Origin: CAZAOA01 sp964486765
GTDB taxonomy: Bacteria; Patescibacteriota; UBA1384; XYA2-FULL-43-10
Assembly: GCA_964486765.1 (NCBI GenBank)
Contig: CAZAOA010000002.1
Span: 36,615-100,614 of the forward strand
Direction of reading: 5' to 3'
Length of the DNA stretch: 64,000 bases
Shown: one piece after another, positions 48,953-56,982 of the stretch
Layout of the letters: each line of letters starts with the position of its first letter
Position numbering within the stretch: the stretch's first letter is position 1
Made by a program: the position numbers and the translations under genes
Notes under the pieces: generated by a model
The model's database searches: none
What the model saw: only the letters and a program-made list of their open reading frames with translations
What the model was told of the DNA's origin: nothing

Positions 48953-50869
48953 ATGGGAAAGATTATAGGAATTGATCTTGGTACCACAAATTCAGCTTTA
49001 GCTGTAATGGAAGGTGGCGAGGCAAAAATTATCGCAACATCTGAAGGTGGACGAACTGCTCCATCTATAGTTGCAGAGAATAAAAAAGGTGATAGATTGG
49101 TCGGCCAACTTGCTAAAAGACAGGCCGTGACCAATTCTGACAACACTATTTTTTCAGTTAAAAGATTTATCGGAAGAAAATTTGACGATAAAGAGACGCA
49201 GGAAGATGTAAAAAAACTTCCTTACGAGACTAAAAAAGCATCTGATGGATCTATCAGAGTTGTTATGAACGGCAAGGATTACTCTCCACAAGAGATCTCT
49301 GCTTTTATACTGCAAAAGCTTAAAGCCGATGCAGAAACTTATTTGGGAGAAAAAGTGACTGAAGCGGTTATAACTGTTCCAGCTTATTTCAATGACTCTC
49401 AAAGACAAGCTACCAAGGACGCTGGTAAGATCGCAGGATTTGACGTTAAGAGAATTATCAACGAGCCAACTGCAGCTTCTCTTGCATACGGGTTAGACAA
49501 AAAGAAAAATGAAAAGATCGCCGTTTATGACTTGGGTGGTGGAACATTTGACGTAACCATCCTAGAACTTGGAGACGGTGTATTTGAAGTTAAATCTACA
49601 AATGGTAATACTCACCTTGGTGGTGATGACTTTGACCAAGTGATTATGGACTACATAATTGCAGAATTTAAAAAAGATCAGGGGGTAGATCTTCACTCTG
49701 ACAAAGCTGCACTTCAACGTGTTAAAGAAGCAGCCGAGAAAGCAAAGATAGAACTTTCTACTACTGCAGAAACTGAGATTAACCTTCCTTTTGTTACGGC
49801 AGATTCAGAAGGTCCAAAGCACTTACAAATGAGCGTAACAAGAGCAAAGCTTGAAGAGCTTATCTTACCTCTAATCGAAAAAACTCTTGCACCTTGCGAA
49901 AAAGTTCTTTCTGATGCAGGGCTTAAAACTTCAGATATTAACGAAGTTATCTTGGTCGGTGGAATGACAAGAATGCCTGCAGTAAAAGAAGCAGTCAAGA
50001 AATTCTTCGGCAAAGATGTAAATCAATCAGTAAACCCAGATGAAGCAGTGGCTATCGGTGCTGCAATCCAGGGTGGAATTTTGGGCGGCGAAGTAAAAGA
50101 CCTGTTGCTCTTGGACGTTACTCCCCTTTCACTTGGGATCGAAACTTTGGGTGGTGTAATGACTAAACTTATAGACAAAAACACTACTATTCCGGCTTCT
50201 AAGTCACAGGTTTTCTCTACTGCAGCTGACAACCAACCTCAAGTAGATGTCCATGTTCTTCAAGGAGAACGTGAGATGGCTGGTGATAATAGAACGCTTG
50301 GACGATTTATACTAGACGGAATTCCTCCAGCACCTCGCGGTGTTCCACAAGTTGAAGTTAGCTTTGACATTGATGCAAACGGAATCTTGAATGTTAAAGC
50401 AGTCGATAAGGCTACCAACAAAGAGCAAAAAATCACCATCACAGCTTCAAGCGGTTTAAGTGACGAAGAGATAGAGAAGATGAAAAAAGATGCAGAGGTC
50501 AATGCTGAAGCTGATAAGAAAAAGCGTGAAGCAGTCGATGCTAAAAATGCAGCTGAGTCTCTAATCTTTACAGCAGAAAAAACCCTTAAAGACGGTGGTG
50601 ACAAGATTGACTCAAATCTAAAGAGTGATGTTGAAGAGAAGATAAAGACTTTAAATTCTGTAAAAGATAGTGACAAAGTTGAAGAGATAAAAACTCAAAC
50701 CGAAGCACTTTCAAAATCTCTTCAAGAGATAGGTGCAAAGATGTATGAACAGGCTTCAAAAGAACAAGCTGAAGCTAAGAGCAAGGATGAGCCAAAGACT
50801 GAGCAAGAGGAAGCTGGAAAAGATAAGAAGTCTAAAGCTAAAGACGAAAAGAAAGAAGAGAAAAAGTAA
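48953..50869 (+). CDS. dnaK: Chaperone DnaK (Hsp70)
   Basis: 638 residues from ATG 48953 (AAAGGAG upstream; the in-frame ATG at 48929 lies in a palindrome). Actin-like ATPase domain (IIGIDLGTTNSALAV, VPAYFNDSQRQATKDAG, YDLGGGTFDVTI, ILVGGMTRMPAV), linker VKDLLLLDVTPLSLGIET, substrate domain, and a lid ending in a Lys/Glu-rich tail. The usual grpE-dnaK-dnaJ order is kept, but grpE is now 21.6 kb upstream, beyond the island, so dnaK carries its own promoter. Confidence 0.98.
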   Translation: MGKIIGIDLGTTNSALAVMEGGEAKIIATSEGGRTAPSIVAENKKGDRLVGQLAKRQAVTNSDNTIFSVKRFIGRKFDDKETQEDVKKLPYETKKASDGSIRVVMNGKDYSPQEISAFILQKLKADAETYLGEKVTEAVITVPAYFNDSQRQATKDAGKIAGFDVKRIINEPTAASLAYGLDKKKNEKIAVYDLGGGTFDVTILELGDGVFEVKSTNGNTHLGGDDFDQVIMDYIIAEFKKDQGVDLHSDKAALQRVKEAAEKAKIELSTTAETEINLPFVTADSEGPKHLQMSVTRAKLEELILPLIEKTLAPCEKVLSDAGLKTSDINEVILVGGMTRMPAVKEAVKKFFGKDVNQSVNPDEAVAIGAAIQGGILGGEVKDLLLLDVTPLSLGIETLGGVMTKLIDKNTTIPASKSQVFSTAADNQPQVDVHVLQGEREMAGDNRTLGRFILDGIPPAPRGVPQVEVSFDIDANGILNVKAVDKATNKEQKITITASSGLSDEEIEKMKKDAEVNAEADKKKREAVDAKNAAESLIFTAEKTLKDGGDKIDSNLKSDVEEKIKTLNSVKDSDKVEEIKTQTEALSKSLQEIGAKMYEQASKEQAEAKSKDEPKTEQEEAGKDKKSKAKDEKKEEKK

Positions 50870-50880
50870 GAGATGTTGGA

Positions 50881-50920
50881 TATTACTATGCTCTATTGTA
50901 TAATAGAGCATAGTAAGGAG
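50881..50920. promoter_or_regulatory. Perfect palindrome between dnaK and the next gene
   Basis: TTACTATGCTCTATT-gtat-AATAGAGCATAGTAA, 15 pairs. It contains TATAAT at its centre-right and immediately precedes AAGGAGG, so it could be an operator/promoter for the next gene, a dnaK terminator, or both. Confidence 0.65.
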
Positions 50921-50924
50921 GGAT

Positions 50925-51578
50925 ATGGGAGATTTATTTAAACGACCGATTGTCATAGGCATAGTTATTGCAGCGATTATTGCAGCGATTGTCTGGTCAT
51001 ACTTCGACAACAGAGCGAACCAGAAAAAAGCAGACGAGCTAGCGGCTCAACAAGCCGAAAGCACGGTTATTGCGAATTTGACTAATGCCGATCCTGTAGA
51101 TTTTGATGAGTTTGTAAAAAATGAGTACGCTATCGCCAGATCAAAAGCAGAAGAAGTTGATTCGAACAATAAACTCTCTGCAATTATAGTGGAGCTTCCA
51201 TCAACTCTAGCCCTTAACTCCGGCTCTGACAGATACATATTCTCATCTTCCAAAGACACACTAAATAACTGGGTAATAACCCTGGATCAGCTAACCCAAA
51301 ACTACATTCGAGCAACCATCCCGAAATCAGACTACATAGGAGAAGTGACAGAGATCGACACATCTCTTTGGAAATACAACTTCGTGACTGCACTTCAACT
51401 TGCAGAGAGCAACGGAGGAAAAGATTGGCGAGAAAACAACACTTTAGACTCTGCAATCTTAACTTTGAAGCACACAGAACCACAAAACTTCCTTTCATGG
51501 ACGATAGAGTACAATGCAACAAGCTCAATATTTACCAGAAAGTTCGATGCCACTTCAGGCAAGTTATTAGAAAGTTAA
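50925..51578 (+). CDS. Membrane-anchored protein between dnaK and dnaJ
   Basis: 217 residues from ATG 50925 with AAGGAGG. N-terminal membrane helix (about 8-28) with the rest outside the cytosol: a charged helix (about 30-75) and a mixed alpha/beta domain. No recognised family. Its insertion between two chaperone genes may reflect a shared regulator rather than a shared function. Confidence 0.7.
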   Translation: MGDLFKRPIVIGIVIAAIIAAIVWSYFDNRANQKKADELAAQQAESTVIANLTNADPVDFDEFVKNEYAIARSKAEEVDSNNKLSAIIVELPSTLALNSGSDRYIFSSSKDTLNNWVITLDQLTQNYIRATIPKSDYIGEVTEIDTSLWKYNFVTALQLAESNGGKDWRENNTLDSAILTLKHTEPQNFLSWTIEYNATSSIFTRKFDATSGKLLES

Positions 51579-51671
51579 TAAGATTAATAATGAGGTAACT
51601 ACACGGATCTACACGGTTTATATTATGTATGCCGCTAGTCCGTGTTATTTATTCTAAATACTATCTGTGTT

Positions 51672-51720
51672 TGACCGCCCGCCCGCCACGTTATGCGTAG
51701 CATTTCGGGCAGGTGTGGTA
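51672..51720. repeat. REP palindrome upstream of dnaJ
   Basis: CCCGCCCGCCACGTTATGCGTAGCATTTCGGGCAGGTGTGG, same family as 16125-16170 and 22655-22705. Confidence 0.65.
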
Positions 51721-51733
51721 TCCTCAAATCATT

Positions 51734-52363
51734 ATGTCAAAAGATTTTTATAAAACATTGGAGATAGAAAAAACCGCTTCGAATGATGAAATAAAAAAAG
51801 CTTACCGAAAGCTTGCTTTGAAGTATCATCCTGATAAGGGTGGAGGAGCCGAGGCAGAAAAAAAGTTTAAAGAGATTAATCAGGCATATCAGGTTCTCTC
51901 TGATCCTCAAAAAAGAACTCAATACGACCAGTTTGGTTCAGCCGAAGGACAAGGATTTTCTGGTTTCAATCAAGGTGGATTCCAAGGAGGAGACTTTTCA
52001 GGATTTGGATTTTCCGGTAGTGGTTTTGGGGGACTTGGCGATATGTTTGATGACTTTTTTGGTCAAGCATTTTCTTCGGTTAATGCCGAAGTCGAAATCT
52101 CCCCTGCTCAAGCAGTATTAGGTGACAAAGTTCATATAAATGTGGCTGGTGAAAAGATAGAACTTGAGATTCCTGCCGGCGCACAAACTGGAACAACTTT
52201 CCGTTTTCCTGGCAAAGGTAGAACTTATAAAGGTGGAAAGAAGGGGGATCTAAATATAACCCTAAAAATAGTTATGCCAAGAAGAGTTACAAAAGAACAG
52301 CGAGAGATCTGGGAGAAGTTGAAAGAAGCAGAAAATAAAAAAAGCTCTTGGTGGAGCAGGTAG
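51734..52363 (+). CDS. dnaJ: Minimal DnaJ lacking the zinc-finger domain
   Basis: 209 residues from ATG 51734. J domain (1-66) with KYHPDKGG (His-Pro-Asp), a Gly/Phe-rich linker (about 70-108, GFSGFNQGGFQGGDFSGFGFSGSGFGGLGDMFDDFFG) and one C-terminal beta domain (about 115-195, VEISPAQAVLGDKVHINVAGEKIELEIPAGAQTGTTFRFPGKG). The cysteine-rich zinc domain and the first substrate-binding beta domain of full DnaJ (about 370 residues) are missing. It still should stimulate DnaK but with little independent substrate binding. Confidence 0.92.
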   Translation: MSKDFYKTLEIEKTASNDEIKKAYRKLALKYHPDKGGGAEAEKKFKEINQAYQVLSDPQKRTQYDQFGSAEGQGFSGFNQGGFQGGDFSGFGFSGSGFGGLGDMFDDFFGQAFSSVNAEVEISPAQAVLGDKVHINVAGEKIELEIPAGAQTGTTFRFPGKGRTYKGGKKGDLNITLKIVMPRRVTKEQREIWEKLKEAENKKSSWWSR

Positions 52364-52398
52364 AATCACGATGATCAACTATCAGATATCCTAATGTT

Positions 52399-52446
52399 CT
52401 AAAAGACTATGATAAATGCGCGACCGCGCAAAAAGAATAGTCTTTT
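52399..52446. terminator. Bidirectional nested hairpin
   Basis: AAAAGACTAT...ATAGTCTTTT enclosing TGCGCG-AC-CGCGCA (52416-52429). It ends dnaJ (plus) and obg (minus). The inner palindrome matches the core of 24314-24343. Confidence 0.8.
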
Positions 52447-52500
52447 CGCATATACAGCATTATTTTAAATCTCAGACTGATCATTGAATAATTCTAATAA

Positions 52501-53472
52501 TTAAATTGAGTTAAGTAGAATATTCTTAAATTCATTTATCCCTTCAGAAGTCGCGGCGGAGATAATAAGTGGTGTTATTTTAATCTTTTTTAGAGCCTTA
52601 AGCCTCTCTTTTATCTCCTCTTCATTTAGAACATCTGACTTATTTAGAACAACTATCTCATCTTTTTTTATAAGTTCTTTTGAAAATTCTTTTAGTTCTG
52701 ATCGAATGGTTTTATAATCCGAAACCACATCATCGCTCATGGCATCTATTACGTGAACTAGCGATTTGGTTCGCTCAATGTGTTTTAAAAACTTAACTCC
52801 AAGCCCTTTTCCTTTGGCGGCGCCCTCTATAAGACCTGGTATATCTGCAATTACCAAAGTAGTATCTTTGGTCTTAATCGCTCCCAGATTTGGCTCCAAA
52901 GTTGTAAACGGATAGTCGGCAATTTTTGGTTTTGCGTTGGTAATGACTGAAAGTAAAGTCGATTTTCCGGCATTGGGCAAGCCCACCAAACCTACATCAG
53001 CAATAGTTTTTAGCTCAAGTGAGATCTCTATCTCTTCGCCCGGCAATCCGTCCTTTGACCACTCTGGAGCTTGTTTTATGGATGATGTAAAGTTTATATT
53101 GCCCCAACCACCATTTCCGCCTTTGGCCAATATTATCTCTTCATCGACCTTTAAGGCATCGAACAATATGTCGCCTTTTTTATTTATGACTTGGGTTCCA
53201 AGCGGAACAGATAAGATTAGATCGTCTCCGGCTTTACCTTTCATCTTTTTTGGCATTCCGTTTTGGCCACGTTCTGCTTTGAAATGTTTTTTTGCATTAT
53301 AAGTGGAAAGGTCAGATATATGTATGTCTGATTTTATGATGATGCTTCCTCCATTTCCACCATCACCTCCATCGGGACCACCCTTTTGCACATATTTTTC
53401 TTGCCGAAAAGAGACAATCCCATTGCCGCCTCTGCCTGCTTTCAAACTAATTTTTGCTTCATCAATAAACAT
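52501..53472 (-). CDS. obg: GTPase ObgE/CgtA
   Basis: 323 residues. Glycine-rich OBG domain (1-158, MFIDEAKISLKAGRGGNGIVSFRQEK), G domain (about 159-323) with G1 GLPNAGKSTLL, G3 DIPGLIEG, G4 NKSD and G5 SAAT. The C-terminal OCT extension is absent. It acts in ribosome large-subunit assembly and stress responses. Confidence 0.97.
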   Translation of the reverse strand: MFIDEAKISLKAGRGGNGIVSFRQEKYVQKGGPDGGDGGNGGSIIIKSDIHISDLSTYNAKKHFKAERGQNGMPKKMKGKAGDDLILSVPLGTQVINKKGDILFDALKVDEEIILAKGGNGGWGNINFTSSIKQAPEWSKDGLPGEEIEISLELKTIADVGLVGLPNAGKSTLLSVITNAKPKIADYPFTTLEPNLGAIKTKDTTLVIADIPGLIEGAAKGKGLGVKFLKHIERTKSLVHVIDAMSDDVVSDYKTIRSELKEFSKELIKKDEIVVLNKSDVLNEEEIKERLKALKKIKITPLIISAATSEGINEFKNILLNSI

Positions 53473-53568
53473 TTTTCAAATTATTAATTGATAATTATTA
53501 ATGCAAGAATCGTAATTATTTATTTTTAATATTTAATATTTTATTTTGCGTCTTCGCTACTATACCAC

Positions 53569-53596
53569 AAAAGCCCCATATAATCTAGGGCTTTAT
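53569..53596 (-). terminator. Terminator of the LysM-CHAP gene
   Basis: On the minus strand AAAGCCC-tagattatatg-GGGCTTTTGTG. The rest of 53473-53692 is AT-rich ATTGATAATT-type sequence without a gene. Confidence 0.75.
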
Positions 53597-53692
53597 AAGC
53601 TGGCAAGTTAGTAAGTTTTTTGATATTTAGTAATTTGAAATTTATTTGAAAATTGATAATTGATAATTGAACATTCTATTAAACCATACGGT

Positions 53693-54763
53693 TTAGTAGA
53701 TGTATCCTCTTACTACTCCACCGTATGCAGAGATAGTACGCCTTCCTACTCGACCCCAACCAGCAGGTCCATTCATCTCAGCTATAGTAATAGTGCCATT
53801 CCCAACACTTTCAACGTAGGCAACGTGGCCCCACCAAGATTCTCTAGTAATTACAATAGCGCCAGCAGCAGGGGATGAACCTGTCGAATAACCTGATCGC
53901 TGTGCAGAATAAAGCCAACTTCTTGCATTTCCCCATTGACTTGGAGTAAAGCGTCTGGTAGCTACATAGTATGTGCACCATCCCCAGGGATAGCCATTTG
54001 ATTTGCTCCCTGGATTATATTTTACTTTTTTCGAGGAAGAGGAGCTTGAAGAAGATGCATATTTGCTGGCAGTCAAACTTTTTTCCCATGCAGCAATTGT
54101 TGAAGATGCAACGACATAGCCTTCAGGAGGGATCCTCAATTTTTGTCCAGGTTGAATCATATCAACATTTGAAAGTTTATTCACATATCTAAGAGTACCT
54201 AATTTAACTCCGAACTTCCAACCCAACCCAGTTAAAGTATCTCCCGGCCTAACAACGTAACTTACTGTGTCTGTAGAATTGTCAGGTAGTGGCTCTGTAC
54301 GCTCTGTCATAATGGTTGCCACAGATGCTCCAAGAGCAGTAAACTCTTCAGAGGAGGCGAAATACGCACTTTCAACTGCCTGTCCATCTCCAAATATAAG
54401 TGGTGTGTATTGATCCACTTTTGAGCTAAATGCTATCTCTGAACTTGGATCAGCTATACTTTGAGTCAAGTCGGCTTTTGTAGTTCTGACCACAATATTT
54501 GAAATAATCACTAAGGCAGTTAGGGTCAAAATAACTGCATGGGGAGAATTTTTTCTGATCTTGACCATTTTTGGTGAAGTAACCCTATGTTCATCGATGA
54601 AAATTCTATACTTTGAATATTCATGCCTCAACCAAAAAATGGCTCTTTGCAAGGATTTGCGAGCCAAAGGGGATGTGTTAGCTATAAATGATGATATTTT
54701 TATGAAAAATCTATTGCCTCCTTCTTTTTCAGACGGAGGCTCAATATCTTCTATAATTGCCAT
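53693..54763 (-). CDS. LysM and CHAP domain peptidoglycan hydrolase
   Basis: 356 residues. Cytosolic head, membrane helix (about 74-92), linker, LysM (about 165-212, YVVRPGDTLTGLGWKFGVKLGTLRYVNKLSNVDMIQPGQKLRIPP), Ser-rich spacer, then CHAP (about 245-356) with catalytic Cys in YPWGWCTYYVATRR, His in WWGHVAYVESV and the following Asn/Glu in EMNGPAGWGR. It would cleave cross-bridge or stem peptides at the cell surface during growth or division. Confidence 0.93.
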   Translation of the reverse strand: MAIIEDIEPPSEKEGGNRFFIKISSFIANTSPLARKSLQRAIFWLRHEYSKYRIFIDEHRVTSPKMVKIRKNSPHAVILTLTALVIISNIVVRTTKADLTQSIADPSSEIAFSSKVDQYTPLIFGDGQAVESAYFASSEEFTALGASVATIMTERTEPLPDNSTDTVSYVVRPGDTLTGLGWKFGVKLGTLRYVNKLSNVDMIQPGQKLRIPPEGYVVASSTIAAWEKSLTASKYASSSSSSSSKKVKYNPGSKSNGYPWGWCTYYVATRRFTPSQWGNARSWLYSAQRSGYSTGSSPAAGAIVITRESWWGHVAYVESVGNGTITIAEMNGPAGWGRVGRRTISAYGGVVRGYIY

Positions 54764-54834
54764 AATTGTCCTTTGCGGGACATTAAGTATTATAGCCTAG
54801 CTGTAAAAGATGTCAAGGACTTTATAAAATTCGT

Positions 54835-56067
54835 TTATTTTGGTTCTAGAAGTACCGAAATAGAACCTGGGACTAAATTAGTTATAGAGATATTGTCAGG
54901 TTTTTGGATTGAATCAGTCGAAATATCAAAGGTATAAGTTCCAGAAGGTTTATCCGTCAAATTAACTTCGTATTTGATATCAGAAGGACCCACAAAAGAG
55001 AGTTCTTCAGATGTACCTGAAACTACAACTTTTACAGATATCGGTGTGTAAGAGAACCTTAGGTCAGAGCTCAAATTTATCGGAACTATATTTAGATCAA
55101 CTACTTTGTTTGATTGATCTTGAGCGAGCTCCACAATAATTCGCACCTTACTTGATTGACCACGCTGCAGGGCAGTTCCATCAACGATGTCCAAGAATGC
55201 GTCCCTTTCCATGGTCACACTTGATCCTGTCAAATCGACTGGGTCGGTTTCTATATAGTTTATTCCACGAAGAATGTTGAGTGGTCCGGTGATATCGACC
55301 ACAGAAGGTGTTACAGTCACTTTTGAGACATAGTAGCCATCTTTTGGAGAGCCTGTAGTTTTTACTTTTACGCCGACTGTTTTGTTATTTGAAGCCTTTA
55401 CTAGAGAAGTTTTTGCCAAAACCTCAGTCGGACTGAATTCTAGGTCAGAGATTGCTTTGCCATCTGATCCAAAAACCACAACCTTTTCTAAACGCTCAAA
55501 GTCGTTTGACTCACCATTTAAGGTTATCACTATATTCACTTCATTGATCTTTTCAACCTGACTCGAAGGACCCCTAACTTCCACTTCGCTTGGGACCAAC
55601 TCTACATTGCCAGGTACCAGTCCTTCAGCAGCGCTACCTTCGATTCGATGGGTAACAGGAAGTTTCTGAACCACAATTTTTTCGATACGAACAAAAATCT
55701 TCGAAGGGTTAACTTTCGTGATTGTTATATCATTTTCAGTAGAAGATACGCTGACTTCTAGCTCATATGTACCAGCGTCAAGTCCACTTGTATCGACAAA
55801 GGCTGTGAACGACTCTGCACTTAAATTATTCCAGACTACCGGCTCTGCCATAACTTCAATTTCAACCTCCTCTTCATCGATGATCGCAGCAAACCCAGTC
55901 GGTACATTGTTAGCTTGCACTGGAATAGTGCCAGGAAATTTTCCGACTGTTGACTGACTTGAGGCCACTATCATCCATAAAACAAAGGTAATCAAAATTG
56001 TTACAATCTTAGCGATAAGGTTGTGCTTAAAAAAGTTTTTGATGAATTTTGTCAGTGTTTTTATCAT
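54835..56067 (-). CDS. cdaR: YbbR-domain protein (CdaR), regulator of CdaA
   Basis: 410 residues: one N-terminal membrane helix (about 15-36) and about four YbbR repeats outside the cytosol (about 45-130, 135-215, 220-310, 315-405), each with the VEVRGPSSQVEKI / VDITGPLNILRGI-type signature. CdaR binds and tunes the diadenylate cyclase. Its start overlaps the end of cdaA by four bases. Confidence 0.92.
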   Translation of the reverse strand: MIKTLTKFIKNFFKHNLIAKIVTILITFVLWMIVASSQSTVGKFPGTIPVQANNVPTGFAAIIDEEEVEIEVMAEPVVWNNLSAESFTAFVDTSGLDAGTYELEVSVSSTENDITITKVNPSKIFVRIEKIVVQKLPVTHRIEGSAAEGLVPGNVELVPSEVEVRGPSSQVEKINEVNIVITLNGESNDFERLEKVVVFGSDGKAISDLEFSPTEVLAKTSLVKASNNKTVGVKVKTTGSPKDGYYVSKVTVTPSVVDITGPLNILRGINYIETDPVDLTGSSVTMERDAFLDIVDGTALQRGQSSKVRIIVELAQDQSNKVVDLNIVPINLSSDLRFSYTPISVKVVVSGTSEELSFVGPSDIKYEVNLTDKPSGTYTFDISTDSIQKPDNISITNLVPGSISVLLEPK

Positions 56068-56876
56068 TGTCTTTTTCTCAATAAGGCTGAAAGTCGTGAT
56101 CTCAATTTCTCTTCGCTGACTCTTCTTTCAATCTCACCCGTTACTGCTATCGAGATGTTTCCAGTTTCTTCAGACACCACCAATGCGATTGCATCAGACT
56201 CCTCTGTTACTCCTACTGCAGCCTTGTGTCTCATACCAAGCTTCGTATCGCCTTCTTTCTCGGACACAGGAAGAGTCACTGAAGCAGCTTCTATCATATC
56301 GCCAATAATTACTACTGCTCCATCATGCAAAGGAGATTTCGGCATAAATATTGAACCTAAAAGTTCGGTTGAAACCCTTGCATTTACTTGAGTTCCAGTT
56401 TCGCTTAACTCCCTTAAACCAGTTTTTCTTTGAATAATAATAAGAGCTCCAATCTTGTCTTTCGAGAGCATCAATGCTGTTTCGATCAATACCTTAGTAG
56501 TGTTTTCCCTAAGCTCTTTTGAGCTCAAATCCGCCACTAACTTCGACCTTCCAAGCTTTTCTAAGGCAGCTCTAAGTTCAGGTTGAAACACAATCGGAAT
56601 GGCCACTACTAGCATGGCCATTAGGTATTGTAAAATCCAGTTTAATAAAACCAAATCGAGAAGCTGACCAAGGAGCATTAGAACAACTAAGACAATCAAA
56701 CCATACAGGATTCTCATCGCTCTGGTTTGTCTTAAAAAGATATATGCCCAATAGATCAATATTGAGACAATAATAATATCAAACACCATCAAGGGCCACG
56801 ATGTAGCACTTAAGCCCGAAAAAAAGTAGTCGGCTCTTTCTGACACTCCTAAAATTTTCCCTGAGACCTCGATCAA
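56064..56876 (-). CDS. cdaA: Diadenylate cyclase CdaA
   Basis: 270 residues: three membrane helices (about 25-45, 50-70, 75-95) and a DisA_N cyclase domain (about 105-245) with SPLHDGAVVI (DGA) and GMRHKAAVGVTEESDAIALVVSEETG (RHK, usual RHR, before AA). It joins two ATP into c-di-AMP, which controls potassium and osmotic balance. Paired with cdaR as usual. Confidence 0.95.
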   Translation of the reverse strand: MIEVSGKILGVSERADYFFSGLSATSWPLMVFDIIIVSILIYWAYIFLRQTRAMRILYGLIVLVVLMLLGQLLDLVLLNWILQYLMAMLVVAIPIVFQPELRAALEKLGRSKLVADLSSKELRENTTKVLIETALMLSKDKIGALIIIQRKTGLRELSETGTQVNARVSTELLGSIFMPKSPLHDGAVVIIGDMIEAASVTLPVSEKEGDTKLGMRHKAAVGVTEESDAIALVVSEETGNISIAVTGEIERRVSEEKLRSRLSALLRKRQ

Positions 56877-56982
56877 CTTACCTCCATTGTAAGAAATTTC
56901 AAAAAATAAACTACATTCATTATACTAATAAAAGATTAAGAAGGGAAATGTATATCCAAATATATTAGTACAAATTAAATAA

